Positions 40,081 through 50,110 of a stretch of 64,000 nt of DNA are shown here, piece by piece. This stretch comes from Sphingomonas sp. J315 (lineage in GTDB: Bacteria; Pseudomonadota; Alphaproteobacteria; Sphingomonadales; Sphingomonadaceae), in the NCBI RefSeq assembly GCF_024666595.1, contig NZ_CP088296.1, forward strand, positions 1,116,001-1,180,000, read 5' to 3'. Within the stretch, counting starts at the first letter, position 1; every line of letters starts with the position of its first letter. The notes under the pieces were generated by a model. The model was not told where the DNA came from and did not search any database. It was given only the letters and a program-made list of their open reading frames with translations. Made by a program: the position numbers and the translations under genes.

Positions 40081-42254
40081 CAGAACGCCTGACCGATCGA
40101 GATATAGAGCGCGATCTTGCTCTCACCTGGCTTTCGCGCGATCGGCGTCGCGACGTCGAGCCGCATCGGACCGAAATTGGTGTAGAAGCGCCCGCCAATC
40201 CCTGCGCCGAACCGCAACCTGCTGAGTTGCGGCATGGAGTCCTCATAGACCTGTCCCGCGTCTAGGAACGGCACGATCCCGAAATTGCCGAATCGATAGC
40301 GCGCCTCGATCGCGAATTCGTTGAAACTGCGCCCGCCGATCGGCTTGTCGTCGGGACCGCGCGGGCCAAGTTCCTGATAGCCAAAGCCGCGCACCGATCC
40401 GCCACCCCCGGCGTAGTAGCGCCGTGACGGGGCGAGGTCGTTGCGGTCAATCCCCTGGATCGTCCCGAATCGTGCCCGCCCGGCGAGCACGATGCTGTCG
40501 GTGACGGGGTAATAGATCGTCCCCTCCGCCATCGCCCGGGCATAGGGTCGCGCGGTGCCGCGCACCGATGTTTCGGGACTGACGTTCAGCTTCAATCGCC
40601 AGCCGCGCGTCGGGTTCAGCAGATTGTCCGACTGATCCCACCCGGCGAACAGCGGTAGCGCTGCGATGAAATAGACCCCCCGCTCACGCGCGCCGCGCGC
40701 AAAGTCGAACCGGTCCTCGCTCGTGCCGACCAGCTCGACGCTATAGGCATAGGTCAGCTTCTTCTGCCAGATCGGGGTCGAGTCGTAGGAAACGCGCGCC
40801 GACAGCGTGCCGGTCAGGCCGGTGAATGCCGCGACATCGGAACGCAGCGCGGACGCCACGATCTGAAACGTCCGGTCACGCCGTCCGGCATTGGATCGAC
40901 GGAAGGTCGCCGACGCGCCCTGTTCCTGCGTGCCGAGCACTCCGGTCGCGATCAGCGCGCCTTCGGGCGGGAACAAGTTGCGATGAGTCCAGCTTATCTC
41001 GGCCCGGAACCCCTGGCCGGTGCTGAAGCCCACTTCGCCCGCCAGGGTACGCGGCGGCCCCTTGGTCTGTCGCACCAGCAGGTCGACCGCCTCGGTGCCG
41101 TCGGAATTGGCTTCGCCGGTCTTCACCGGCTCGACCGAAACGGTGGAAAACAGGCTGGTTGCGATCAGCGCGTCGCGGAGATCGTCGACCTTGCGGCTGT
41201 CGTACAGATCGTCCCGGTCGAACCGGGTCAGCACATCGATATGGTCGGGCGCGAGCACCGGATCGCCCTCAATGCGGATCCCGCGAAAGCGCGCGCGCGG
41301 GCCGATGCTGACCGGGAGCGTATAGTCCCCGGTGCGGGTCGTCTCGTCGAGCAGGATGTCGCGCTGACCGACTTCGGCAAAAGGATAGCCGGTCTGGGGC
41401 AGCGCGACACTGACCGCAGCTTCCGCCGCCTGCACCCGCACGGCATCGATCGGCTCACCCGTTCGCAGCTTCAGATTGTCGGCGATCAGCGTCGCCGGCA
41501 CGGTCGGCTCTGCCTCGACCCGAATTTCGCCCAACGTGTAGAGCGGCCCCGGCACCGCGGCGACCGTCGCGGTTACCGGCCGATCGCCCTGCGGCGTCTG
41601 TTCGATGGTCGAGACGGCGGTCGCATCATAATAGCCGAGCGATTTCATCAGCCGCACCGCTAGCCCCTCATCCTCGCGAGCACGCGCGCCGATGATCGCG
41701 GCATTGGCGGCGACTCCGTCGCCGTCCTCCAGGGCGGACAGGTCGCGGAACTGATCCTCAAGCCCGATCTCATCCAGCCCGGTAACGCGGATGGCATAGC
41801 GGATCTCGACCGCCGCCTCGTCATTGCCCGCCACCGGCTCGGCAATGGGCGTGGTGTCGAATGCCGACAGCGGCGGCAGCGGCGCAGCGATCTCAGCCTC
41901 GCTGCCAGCATCGTCGAGCGGAGGCGCGTCCTCGATCGGCTCGATCGGGGTGACGGGGCCTGCCGGCGGCACCATCTGCTCCAGCGGCGCATCCATGTCG
42001 CCGGACAGTGGCGGAAGCGCCTCGGAAAATTCATCGTCGGCGACGATTGGCTTCTCGCTCTGCCCCTGCGCGCGCCGCTCGGCTTCGCGTTCCAGCGTCT
42101 TGGGGTCTTCGGCAGGCGCACCCTGACCGGGTTTCCCCGCGCCGCTGTCGATCTGCGCGCGCGCGATACCCGGATCGAGCGCGCTGCTCGCCAGCAGCAG
42201 AATCAACAGCCTCACGCCCGAAATACCCCTGACCTCCCAATGGGATCGCGCCAT
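40080..42254 (-). CDS. tamA: Outer-membrane assembly protein TamA (Omp85 family)
   Basis: A 724-residue outer-membrane protein with a signal peptide (to about 34), a long acidic, proline-rich spacer (35-150), POTRA domains (about 150-400) and a C-terminal 16-strand barrel. Barrel signatures are GGGGSVRGFGYQ and the final strand ending YISIGQAF, with the C-terminal Phe required for recognition by BamA. The spacer is longer than in enterobacterial TamA. It is coupled to tamB (TGATG). Start at the ATG at 42254. Confidence 0.93.
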   Translation of the reverse strand: MARSHWEVRGISGVRLLILLLASSALDPGIARAQIDSGAGKPGQGAPAEDPKTLEREAERRAQGQSEKPIVADDEFSEALPPLSGDMDAPLEQMVPPAGPVTPIEPIEDAPPLDDAGSEAEIAAPLPPLSAFDTTPIAEPVAGNDEAAVEIRYAIRVTGLDEIGLEDQFRDLSALEDGDGVAANAAIIGARAREDEGLAVRLMKSLGYYDATAVSTIEQTPQGDRPVTATVAAVPGPLYTLGEIRVEAEPTVPATLIADNLKLRTGEPIDAVRVQAAEAAVSVALPQTGYPFAEVGQRDILLDETTRTGDYTLPVSIGPRARFRGIRIEGDPVLAPDHIDVLTRFDRDDLYDSRKVDDLRDALIATSLFSTVSVEPVKTGEANSDGTEAVDLLVRQTKGPPRTLAGEVGFSTGQGFRAEISWTHRNLFPPEGALIATGVLGTQEQGASATFRRSNAGRRDRTFQIVASALRSDVAAFTGLTGTLSARVSYDSTPIWQKKLTYAYSVELVGTSEDRFDFARGARERGVYFIAALPLFAGWDQSDNLLNPTRGWRLKLNVSPETSVRGTARPYARAMAEGTIYYPVTDSIVLAGRARFGTIQGIDRNDLAPSRRYYAGGGGSVRGFGYQELGPRGPDDKPIGGRSFNEFAIEARYRFGNFGIVPFLDAGQVYEDSMPQLSRLRFGAGIGGRFYTNFGPMRLDVATPIARKPGESKIALYISIGQAF

Positions 42255-42325
42255 TTGGAGACAGCACGCACCCCGACCGCTAGCGCAACGTGCCAGCGTC
42301 GGGAAGGTTCAATACGGACTGAGGC

Positions 42326-44423
42326 TTAGCCGCGCGCCTTTGCGCGCGCGCGCCAGGCGTGAAGCAATGGCTCGGTATAGCCGCTCGGCTGCGTCACCCC
42401 TTCGAACACCAATGCCCGCGCCGCCTGCAGCGCGAGGCCGTCGGGATTGCCCCCCCATCGGCCGATAGACCGGGTCGCCCGCATTCTGCGCATCGACCTT
42501 CGCCGCCATTCGCGCGAACGCCGCATCGACGTCCGCCTCCGTCGCGACGCCGTGGAGCAGCCAGTTGGCGATATGCTGCGAGGATATGCGCAGCGTCGCG
42601 CGGTCCTCCATCAGGCCGATATCGTGGATATCGGGGACTTTCGAACAGCCGACCCCCTGGTCGATCCAGCGCACGACATAGCCGAGGATGCCCTGCGCGT
42701 TGTTGTCGAGCTCGCGCGCGACTTCCTCTTCCGTCCAGTTGCGCCCCTGCGCCACCGGAATGGTCAGCAGATCGCGCAGCGCGGGCACCGCCTCCCCCGC
42801 AATCTCGCGCTGGCGCCGAAAGACATCGACCTGGTGGTAATGCATCGCGTGCAGCGTCGCGGCGGTGGGCGACGGCACCCAGGCGGTGTTCGCGCCGCTC
42901 AGCGGATGGCCGATCTTCTGCTCCATCATGTCGGCCATGCGGTCGGGCGCGGCCCACATGCCCTTGCCGATCTGCGCCTTGCCCGACAGGCCGTGCTTGA
43001 GGCCGATGCGGACATTGCGATCCTCATAGGCCTTGATCCAGGCGCTCCCCTTCATCTCCGCCTTGGGGATCATCGGCCCGGCGCGCATCGACGTGTGAAT
43101 CTCGTCCCCGGTGCGGTCGAGGAATCCGGTGTTGATGAACGCGATGCGATCACGCACCGCATGGATGCACGCGGCCAGGTTGGCGCTGGTCCGCCGCTCC
43201 TCGTCCATCACCCCGACCTTGATCGTGTGACGGGCGAGGCCCAGCAGATCCTCCACCGCATCGAACAGATCGTTGGTGAAGCCGCATTCGTCCGGCCCGT
43301 GCATCTTGGGCTTGACGATGTAGATGCTGCCCGTGCGGCTGTTGCGGAAGCGGCCCAGCCCCTTGAGATCGTGCAACGCGATGGTGCTGGTGATGATCGC
43401 GTCGAGAATGCCCTCGGGTGCCTCCTCATCCGCGATCATCACCGCCGGGTTGGTCATCAGGTGCCCGACATTGCGCACGAACAACAGGCTGCGGCCCGGC
43501 AGCGTCAGGTCGCTCTGGTTGGGGCGCTGATAGACGCGGTCGGCGGCAAGGGTACGGGTCAGCGTCTGGCCGCCCTTGGCGAAGGTCTCGGTCAGCTCTC
43601 CGCGCATCAGGCCGAGCCAGTTGGCATAGGCCGCGACCTTGTCCTCGGCATCGACCGCCGCGATCGAATCCTCAAGGTCGACGATCGCGGTGAGCGCGGC
43701 CTCGAGCAGCACATCGGCAATGCCGGCCGGGTCGCTCGCGCCGATCGGATGGGCGCGGTCAACCACCACCTCGATATGCAGGCCGTTGTGAGCGAACAGC
43801 ATCGATTCGTCGCGCGTGCCAATGAACTGCCCCGGATCCGCGAGCGGCAGGTCACCGCCAGCAAACTCCGCCCATTCCATGCCGCTCAGCGGCACCGCCG
43901 CGTCGAGAAACGCCTTCGCCGCCGCGATCACCTGCGCCCCGCGTTCCGCGTCGTACCCACCCGACTTCGCCGCACCGGGCAGCGCATCGGTGCCGTAGAG
44001 CGCGTCGTACAGACTTCCCCAGCGCGCATTGGCGGCGTTGAGCACGAAGCGGGCGTTGAGCGCGGGCACGACCAGCTGCGGCCCCGCCATCGTCGCGATC
44101 TCTGCATCGACATTGGCGGTACCGATCATGAAGTCACCGGGCTCGGGCGCGAGATAACCGATCGCGCGCAGAAACGCCTCTTGCGCCGCCGGGTCGGTCG
44201 CCCGCACAGGGTCCGCGGCGCACCAATCATCGATCTGCCCCTGAAGATCCTCGCGCCGTGCGAGCAGGTCACGGTTGCGCGGGGCGAAGCGCGCGAAAAT
44301 CTCCGCTGCGCCAGCCCACCAGTCGTCGGCGGCGATGCCCAGCGGCGGCAGCACCCGCTCCTCGACGAACGCGACGAGCGGTGCGGCGACCGAAAGCCCG
44401 GCGCGGGTCTGGTAAGCGGTCAT
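42326..44423 (-). CDS. glcB: Malate synthase G, frameshifted near the C-terminus
   Basis: Condenses glyoxylate and acetyl-CoA to malate. About 699 residues if repaired. Conserved parts include [41 protein letters not shown] and the active-site region [18 protein letters not shown] run of seven C at 42450-42456, one too many, shifts the frame after YRPMGG; the neighbouring frame restores the family end [25 protein letters not shown] and [11 protein letters not shown], stopping at 42326. The unshifted frame would end in unrelated sequence. It follows a MarR gene by 80 bp in the same direction. Confidence 0.93.
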
Positions 44424-44503
44424 GGAATCCTCCTGGCTAGCAAATCGACTGCCCTGGGGAGGGATGGTCCGATTAGGCGAGGATGGTGGCCGGGATCAAG
44501 GGG

Positions 44504-44956
44504 CTAGAAACCCGGCGAGATAGCTGCCGCTGCTGCCTCGACCCGTTCAAGCATCTTGCGCAGTTGCGCCTGCTCCTCATCGTTGAGGCTGGCGAAGATG
44601 CGGCGTTCGAACTCCAGCGCCTGGGGTGCGATCTGACGGTAGAGCGCCCACCCCTCGGGGCTCAGGTCGAGCAGATGCGAGCGCTGGTCGTCCGGATTGG
44701 GGGTGCGCGTTACCAACCCGCGTTCATGCAGCGAGATTGCCGCGCGGCTGACCGTCACCTTGTCCATCTGCGTGCGCCCGCACAGTGCCTGCTGGCTCAT
44801 CGACCCGAACTCGGCCAGCACCGTGACCAGCCGCCATTCGGGAATGCGCAGCCCGAACCGCGCCTGATAGGCACCGGCGATCGTCCCCGACACGCGGTTC
44901 GAGGCGACCGAGAGCCGGTAGGGCAGAAAGGCGTCGAGCTTGAGTGTTGCCGTCAT
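44504..44956 (-). CDS. MarR-family transcription regulator
   Basis: A 150-residue winged-helix regulator. The DNA-binding part contains MSQQALCGRTQMDKVTVSRA followed by the wing VTRTPNPDDQRSHLLDLS, typical of MarR. It precedes the malate synthase gene in the same direction, which makes glyoxylate or aromatic-acid metabolism a possible target, but no operator could be assigned. Start at the ATG at 44956; the next gene upstream ends at 45062. Confidence 0.9.
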   Translation of the reverse strand: MTATLKLDAFLPYRLSVASNRVSGTIAGAYQARFGLRIPEWRLVTVLAEFGSMSQQALCGRTQMDKVTVSRAAISLHERGLVTRTPNPDDQRSHLLDLSPEGWALYRQIAPQALEFERRIFASLNDEEQAQLRKMLERVEAAAAAISPGF

Positions 44957-45020
44957 AGGACAGTGATGCCGCGTTCGCGGGTACGATGCAATGTTAGCAA
45001 TGCTTCATTGCGCGAAAATG

Positions 45021-45052
45021 CCGGGCAGGGACATGAAATGTCCCGTGCCCGG
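45021..45052 (-). terminator. Rho-independent terminator after exuT
   Basis: A 13-14 bp stem (arms 45021-45033 and 45039-45052, one mismatch, loop of about 5) starts about 10 bp after the transporter stop on the minus strand and is followed by ATTTT. It ends the hydratase-exuT operon. Confidence 0.7.
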
Positions 45053-45061
45053 CACATCTTG

Positions 45062-46366
45062 TCAGACCGACACGCGGGTCAGTCGCGGCGAGAGCAGGTG
45101 GATCGCCCCGACAGCAAGGAAATAGACCACCGTGCACGCCGCGAAGATCAGCGTGTAATTGCCGTTGGTCGCGTCAAGCACGAGACCGGTCGACTTGGCC
45201 ATGATCATGCCCCCGACACCGCCGCAAAAGCCGCCCAGCCCGATCACCGACCCGACCGCGCGCTTGGGGAACATGTCCGGCGGCAGCGACAGCAAATTGG
45301 TCGAGAATGCCTGGTGCCCCGCCAGCGCCAGCCCGATCAGCGCGACCGCCAGCCACATATTCTCAAGCTGGGTCACGAACAGCAGCGGGAGGACGCACCC
45401 GCCCGCGATGATCATCGTCACCTTGCGCGCCGCATTCGGAGTCCAGCCGCGATGGATCAGGTTCGACGACAGCCAACCGCCCGCGATGCTGCCCACGTCA
45501 GAGAGCAGATACATGACGATCATCGGCAACAGCACGACCTTGAGATCGACGTCATAGGTGCTGGCGAAATATTTCGGCAGCCAGAACAGCATCAGGAACC
45601 AGACCGGGTCGGTCAGGAACTTGGCGACGGCGAATGCCCACGCCTCACGCAGCCGCACCACGCGGCTCCAGCCGATCTTCTCGATCTGCTCGGGCGGGTC
45701 ATGCTCGATCCAGGCGAGCTCGCCCTCGCTCACCCGTCCGCTTTCGCGCGGATTGCTGTAGAATTTGATCCACAGCAGCAGCAGCACGACCCCGAACAGG
45801 CCCGAATAGATGAACGTCTCGCGCCAGTCGAAGCCCATCCAGGTCATGAACAGCCACAACGTCGGCGCCGTCAGGATCACGCCGATCGTCGTCGCCGAAT
45901 TGACCCAGCCGATCGCATAGGCCCGTTCCTTTTGCGGGAACCACTCGCTGCTCGCGCGGACGACCGAGGGGAAATGCCCCGCCTCACCCACGCCCAGCAC
46001 GATGCGCGCTGCCATGAACGACGCGACCGAGCTGGCGAAGCCGTGCATCACATGGCCGATCGTCCAGACGGTGATCGCGATGCCATAGCCGATCTTGGGC
46101 CCGAACCGGTCGACCAGCCAGCCCATGAGCAGGAAACCGAGCGCATAGGCCGCCTGAAACGCGGTGACGATGTTGCCATAGTCATTCTCGTTCCAGCCCA
46201 GTTCCTTGCCCAGATCGGGGGCAAGCAGGCCCAACATGGTGCGGTCGATGTAATTGACCGTGGTCGCGAAGAAGAGGATCGCGATGATCATCCATCGATA
46301 ACGGCCGCTCCGGACCGGTGCCGCGCGGGGCGGGGCGCCGCCGCTATCGGCCTGCGTCGCTTCCAT
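45062..46366 (-). CDS. exuT: MFS hexuronate transporter
   Basis: A 434-residue, twelve-segment proton symporter of the ACS family, closest by eye to ExuT (galacturonate/glucuronate). The first segment carries the family signature TVNYIDRTMLGLLAPDL; the loop after TM2 has GWLVDRFGPKIGYG. It is transcribed with the hydratase-like gene 13 bp upstream, behind a CCGGT-type operator shared with the uronate genes on the plus strand. This supports hexuronate uptake as its job; tartrate or galactonate relatives are less likely. Confidence 0.88.
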   Translation of the reverse strand: MEATQADSGGAPPRAAPVRSGRYRWMIIAILFFATTVNYIDRTMLGLLAPDLGKELGWNENDYGNIVTAFQAAYALGFLLMGWLVDRFGPKIGYGIAITVWTIGHVMHGFASSVASFMAARIVLGVGEAGHFPSVVRASSEWFPQKERAYAIGWVNSATTIGVILTAPTLWLFMTWMGFDWRETFIYSGLFGVVLLLLWIKFYSNPRESGRVSEGELAWIEHDPPEQIEKIGWSRVVRLREAWAFAVAKFLTDPVWFLMLFWLPKYFASTYDVDLKVVLLPMIVMYLLSDVGSIAGGWLSSNLIHRGWTPNAARKVTMIIAGGCVLPLLFVTQLENMWLAVALIGLALAGHQAFSTNLLSLPPDMFPKRAVGSVIGLGGFCGGVGGMIMAKSTGLVLDATNGNYTLIFAACTVVYFLAVGAIHLLSPRLTRVSV

Positions 46367-46379
46367 GCATCTTCTCCCT

Positions 46380-47171
46380 TTATAAAGCGGGTCTGGCGGC
46401 CTCGATCGTGCAGCTCACCCGCATGTCGCGGAACGTGGCAGTAACTTCCGAGCTTGGCGAGACTTCATGGACGCCGGTAACGGCCCCCGACGAAATCCAC
46501 TGCCCCGGCCGCAATGCGATGCCGCGCGCCGCCATCGTTTCGAACAGAAAGCGTGCCGCGCCGACCGGGCCGTCGAGCATCGTGCGCGCGGTCGCGGCAC
46601 CGATCTCGACCCCGTCGATGCTCAGCGTCACCGGCCAGTCGAGAAACCCCGAATTGCGCCAGTCCGCGATGGCGGCGCCCACGACCAAGCCGTGATTGTT
46701 GCCGAAGTCCGAAATGGTGACCAGCGGACCATGGGCGTTGATACCCGGGAAGGGTGAGCTGGCGATCTCCAGCCCGACATGCACCGCGTCGATCAGCTCG
46801 GAGGCCTCGTCGAGCGTGTAGCTGGTCTTGGCCGGATCGGGTGCGGTGCCGATGCGCAGCAGGAACTCCGCCTCCGCAGCGCCGAACCCTTCGCCAAAGA
46901 TCGGCATTGCCGGCGCGGGTTCGTCGCCATGCACGAACGGGGCGAAGATCGGCCCGGCGAGGCGGTTGGTGCCCAACTGGGCATCGAGTGGCGGATTGAT
47001 TCGTCCGACCTTCCACCCGGCAACCTCGGCACCGGCCAGCGCCAGCGCGCGGTCCTGAATCGCATAGGCTTCGGCAAGCGTGGCGGGGACCGCGCCGGGA
47101 TAGTCGGGGAGTCCGCGGGCATCGCGGCGCGCGGCGACAAAAGCCTCCGCAATCACGTCCAGGTCGCTCAT
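46380..47171 (-). CDS. 2-Keto-4-pentenoate hydratase-like protein (FAA hydrolase superfamily)
   Basis: A 263-residue protein of the MhpD/HpaH group: AGWKVGRINPPLDAQLG near the N-terminus, EAEFLLRI holding metal-binding acids, and EIASSPFPG. The ATG at 47171 follows GAGGGG. Family members hydrate 2-hydroxypenta-2,4-dienoates or decarboxylate related keto acids. In this operon with exuT and under the same operator as uxaC and kduI it more likely handles a keto-deoxy sugar acid, but that is an inference. No damage visible. Confidence 0.8.
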   Translation of the reverse strand: MSDLDVIAEAFVAARRDARGLPDYPGAVPATLAEAYAIQDRALALAGAEVAGWKVGRINPPLDAQLGTNRLAGPIFAPFVHGDEPAPAMPIFGEGFGAAEAEFLLRIGTAPDPAKTSYTLDEASELIDAVHVGLEIASSPFPGINAHGPLVTISDFGNNHGLVVGAAIADWRNSGFLDWPVTLSIDGVEIGAATARTMLDGPVGAARFLFETMAARGIALRPGQWISSGAVTGVHEVSPSSEVTATFRDMRVSCTIEAARPAL

Positions 47172-47207
47172 CCACCCCTCACTTCTGTTCTCGGCTGCAT
47201 CGCTAAA

Positions 47208-47221
47208 GGAAACCGGTGTCA
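47208..47221 (-). promoter_or_regulatory. Uronate operator, copy 1
   Basis: On the minus strand TGACACCGGTTTCC, 37-50 bp upstream of the hydratase start. It overlaps a TTGACA -35 box, so a bound repressor would block transcription of the hydratase-exuT operon. Confidence 0.6.
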
Positions 47222-47344
47222 ATATCAAGGCGCCGGTTACTGAAGGCGCAAATTAGACGGATCGCCCACGAATGCAGGCGGTTGCGGTTCGGCGTTATCG
47301 ACCATGGAGATTATCCGTTCCAAATTGCACGCTCCCGGCCCGTC

Positions 47345-47358
47345 CGAAACCGGTGTCA
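47345..47358 (-). promoter_or_regulatory. Uronate operator, copy 2
   Basis: On the minus strand TGACACCGGTTTCG, 56-69 bp upstream of the LacI-family gene and in the same divergent region as copy 1. It allows autoregulation and possibly looping between the two copies (137 bp apart). Confidence 0.55.
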
Positions 47359-47413
47359 ACTACGCCGCCGCGCAACGATTGGCTAGGGGCCGGTTGCGCG
47401 CTATGCACTGGTC

Positions 47414-48439
47414 ATGAAGAAAAGCGCTCAGGCGACGATCAACGATGTCGCGCGGCTCGCCGGGGTTTCCAAAAAGACCGTCAGCCGCGTCATCAACCGC
47501 TCACCCCTGCTCAACGAGGAGACGCGCGAGCGGGTGGAGAAGGTGATCGCCGAGATCGGCTATGTGCCGAACCCGCAGGCGCGCGCGCTGGCGCTGCGCC
47601 GCAATTTCCTGATCGGCCTGATCCACGACAACCCCAATCCGCACATGGTGCTCAACGTCCAGCAGGGGTTGCTGGAGGTGCTGCGCGATACCGAGTTCGA
47701 ACTGATCGTCCACCCGGTCGATCGCGGATCGCCGACGATGCTCGACGATATCCGGCGCTTCCTCGAACGACAGCGGCCCTATGGCGTGATGCTGCTGCCG
47801 CCGATCAGTGAGAATGATTCGATCGCCGAATTGTGCACCGAGATTGGCACCCGCTACGTTCGCATGGGCTCAGCGTCGTTCGACGACCCCGCGCACATGG
47901 TCGCATCGAACGACCGCGAAGTGGTGCGCGGCGCGGTCGGGCACCTGATCGAGATGGGCCATCGTCGCATCGGTCTTGTCCTCGGTCCGCACGGGTTCCG
48001 GTCGGCGTTCGAACGCAGCCAGGGTTACGAGGCCGCGTTCGACGAAGCCGATCTGCCGATTCAGCGCACCCTGATCGCCCAGGGCGACTATACGTTCGAA
48101 TCGGGGATGCGGGCGGCCGAGCGCTTGCTCGACCTGTCGCCGCGTCCAACCGCCGTGTTCTGCTCCAACGACGCCATGGCAGCCGGCGTGCTGCACACCG
48201 CGCGCCAGCGCGGGCTGGACGTGCCGCGCGATCTCTCGATCGTTGGCTTCGACGACACCACCATCGCTTCCTATCTCTGGCCTCCGCTCACCACGGTGCG
48301 CTGGCCGATCGCGACGATGGCCCGCGCCGCCGCCCTGAAGCTCATCGGCACCGCCGAGGATGCGGATGAGGAAGCGGCGGAATCGCTGTTCGTATCCACC
48401 CTGATCCGCCGCGCGTCGGTCGCCCCACCCGTCGAATAA
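47414..48439 (+). CDS. LacI-family regulator of uronate/pectin genes
   Basis: A 341-residue repressor. The N-terminal helix-turn-helix is TINDVARLAGVSKKTVSRV, with a hinge near RARALALRR and a periplasmic-binding-protein-like effector domain (about 65-335). It lies between the divergent hydratase-exuT operon and uxaC. Three copies of a TGACACCGGTT motif in front of the hydratase, in front of itself and in front of the kdu operon are its likely sites. The effector is probably KDG or a related keto acid. LacI-type KdgR/UxuR proteins play this role in other proteobacteria; I leave the symbol open. Confidence 0.9.
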   Translation: MKKSAQATINDVARLAGVSKKTVSRVINRSPLLNEETRERVEKVIAEIGYVPNPQARALALRRNFLIGLIHDNPNPHMVLNVQQGLLEVLRDTEFELIVHPVDRGSPTMLDDIRRFLERQRPYGVMLLPPISENDSIAELCTEIGTRYVRMGSASFDDPAHMVASNDREVVRGAVGHLIEMGHRRIGLVLGPHGFRSAFERSQGYEAAFDEADLPIQRTLIAQGDYTFESGMRAAERLLDLSPRPTAVFCSNDAMAAGVLHTARQRGLDVPRDLSIVGFDDTTIASYLWPPLTTVRWPIATMARAAALKLIGTAEDADEEAAESLFVSTLIRRASVAPPVE

Positions 48440-48518
48440 TGCTAGCCTAGCCAAAGGTCGCATTGATCGCGCCGCTGACACCGATTACCGAAGCCGCAAA
48501 GCCAGCGAGAGGACGCCC

Positions 48519-49961
48519 GTGCACGCTTTGACCCTCGACCCCGACCGGCTGTTTCCGTCCGATCCCGGGATGCGCGGCATTGCGCGGTCGCTGTATCGCG
48601 AGATCGCCGGGCTGCCGATCGTCAGCCCACATGGCCATACCGACCCGGCATGGTTCGCGACCGACGCGGCGTGGGACAATGCGACCGAACTGCTGCTCGC
48701 GCCCGATCATTATGTGTTTCGCATGCTCTACAGCCAGGGCGTCGACCTCGACGCGCTGCGCGTGCCGCGTCGCGATGGCGTCGTCCCGGCGACCGATCCG
48801 CGTAGCGCGTGGCGGGTGTTCGCGAGCAACTACCATCTGTTCCGCGGCACCCCGTCGCGCATGTGGCTCGACCATGTGTTTGCCGAGGTGTTCGGGATCG
48901 ACCGGCTGCTGAGCGCGGCGACCGCGGATCACTATTACGATATGATCACCGATGCGCTGGCGACGCCGGCCTATCGCCCGCGCGCCTTGTTCGACCGGTT
49001 CAGGATCGACTTCCTCGCCACCACCGAGGGCGCCGACGATCCGCTCCACCATCATGCCGCGATCCGCAGATCCGGCTGGCATGGGCGCGTGGTAACCACC
49101 TATCGCCCCGATTCGGTGATCGATGTCGAGCATGAGGCGTTCGACGGCGCGATGCAGGCGTTCGCCGACCTGACCGGCGAGGACGTCCACAGCTGGCAGG
49201 GTTATCTCGCCGCGCATCGCAAACGCCGCGCCGATTTCCGCGCAGCAGGGGCGACCGCGACCGACCACGGCTTCGCGACCGCGCAAACCGCCAACCTGTC
49301 GACAGCGGAATGCGAGGCGCTGTTCGGCCGCATCATCGGGGGCAAATGGACCCCCGCCGATGCCGAACTGTTCCGCGCGCAGATGCTCACCGAAATGGCG
49401 AAGATGAGCGTCGAGGATGGCATGACGATGCAGATCCATCCCGGATCGTGCCGCAACCACAATCATCAGCTGTTCCACAGCCATGGCCGTGACAAGGGTG
49501 CCGACATCCCGACGCGCACCGACTATGTCGGGGCATTGAAGCCGATGCTCGACGTGGTCGGCAACGAACGTGACCTGACGATCATCCTCTTCACGCTCGA
49601 CAGATCGACCTATGCGCGCGAGCTCGCGCCGCTCGCCGGCCATTATCCCTGCCTCCGGCTCGGCCCGGCCTGGTGGTTCCATGACAGCCCGGAGGGAATG
49701 CGCCGGTTCCGCGAGATGACGACCGAGACAGCGGGCTTCTACAACACCGTCGGGTTCAACGACGACACCCGCGCCTTCCTGTCGATCCCGGCGCGGCACG
49801 ATGTCGCGCGCCGGGTCGATTGCGCCTTCCTCGCCCGCCTCGTCGCCGAAGGGCGGATGCAGGACTGGGAAGCCGCCGAACTCGCCCATGACCTGACCTC
49901 GACGCTGGTGCGCAAGGCGTACCGGCTCGACAATTTCGCGCCGGCGGCGCAGGTCGCCTGA
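48519..49961 (+). CDS. uxaC: Glucuronate/galacturonate isomerase
   Basis: Amidohydrolase-fold isomerase that turns D-glucuronate into fructuronate and D-galacturonate into tagaturonate. It is 480 residues from a GTG at 48519 preceded by GAGAGGA. Metal-site motif SPHGHTDPAWF near residue 37 and the later MQIHPGSCRNHN support the call. It follows the LacI gene by 79 bp in the same direction. The next enzymes for its products (tagaturonate/fructuronate reductases and dehydratases) are not in the window. Confidence 0.96.
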   Translation: MHALTLDPDRLFPSDPGMRGIARSLYREIAGLPIVSPHGHTDPAWFATDAAWDNATELLLAPDHYVFRMLYSQGVDLDALRVPRRDGVVPATDPRSAWRVFASNYHLFRGTPSRMWLDHVFAEVFGIDRLLSAATADHYYDMITDALATPAYRPRALFDRFRIDFLATTEGADDPLHHHAAIRRSGWHGRVVTTYRPDSVIDVEHEAFDGAMQAFADLTGEDVHSWQGYLAAHRKRRADFRAAGATATDHGFATAQTANLSTAECEALFGRIIGGKWTPADAELFRAQMLTEMAKMSVEDGMTMQIHPGSCRNHNHQLFHSHGRDKGADIPTRTDYVGALKPMLDVVGNERDLTIILFTLDRSTYARELAPLAGHYPCLRLGPAWWFHDSPEGMRRFREMTTETAGFYNTVGFNDDTRAFLSIPARHDVARRVDCAFLARLVAEGRMQDWEAAELAHDLTSTLVRKAYRLDNFAPAAQVA

Positions 49962-50002
49962 TTGCTCACACGCAAAGTTGCAAGACAACTTGCATCGAAA
50001 CT

Positions 50003-50016
50003 TGACACCGGTTACC
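50003..50016 (+). promoter_or_regulatory. Uronate operator, copy 3
   Basis: TGACACCGGTTACC, overlapping a TTGACA box at 50002-50007, about 95 bp before the RpiB-like gene. It puts the kdu genes under the same control as exuT. Confidence 0.6.
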
Positions 50017-50110
50017 TAGAAGCCATTGCCATCGTCGTTTAAGGTGTGCGCCCTGCGGCCGGAGTCGTGCCGCCGCCCCGGCGTCCCGCATTTGGAGAGG
50101 ATTTGAGACC

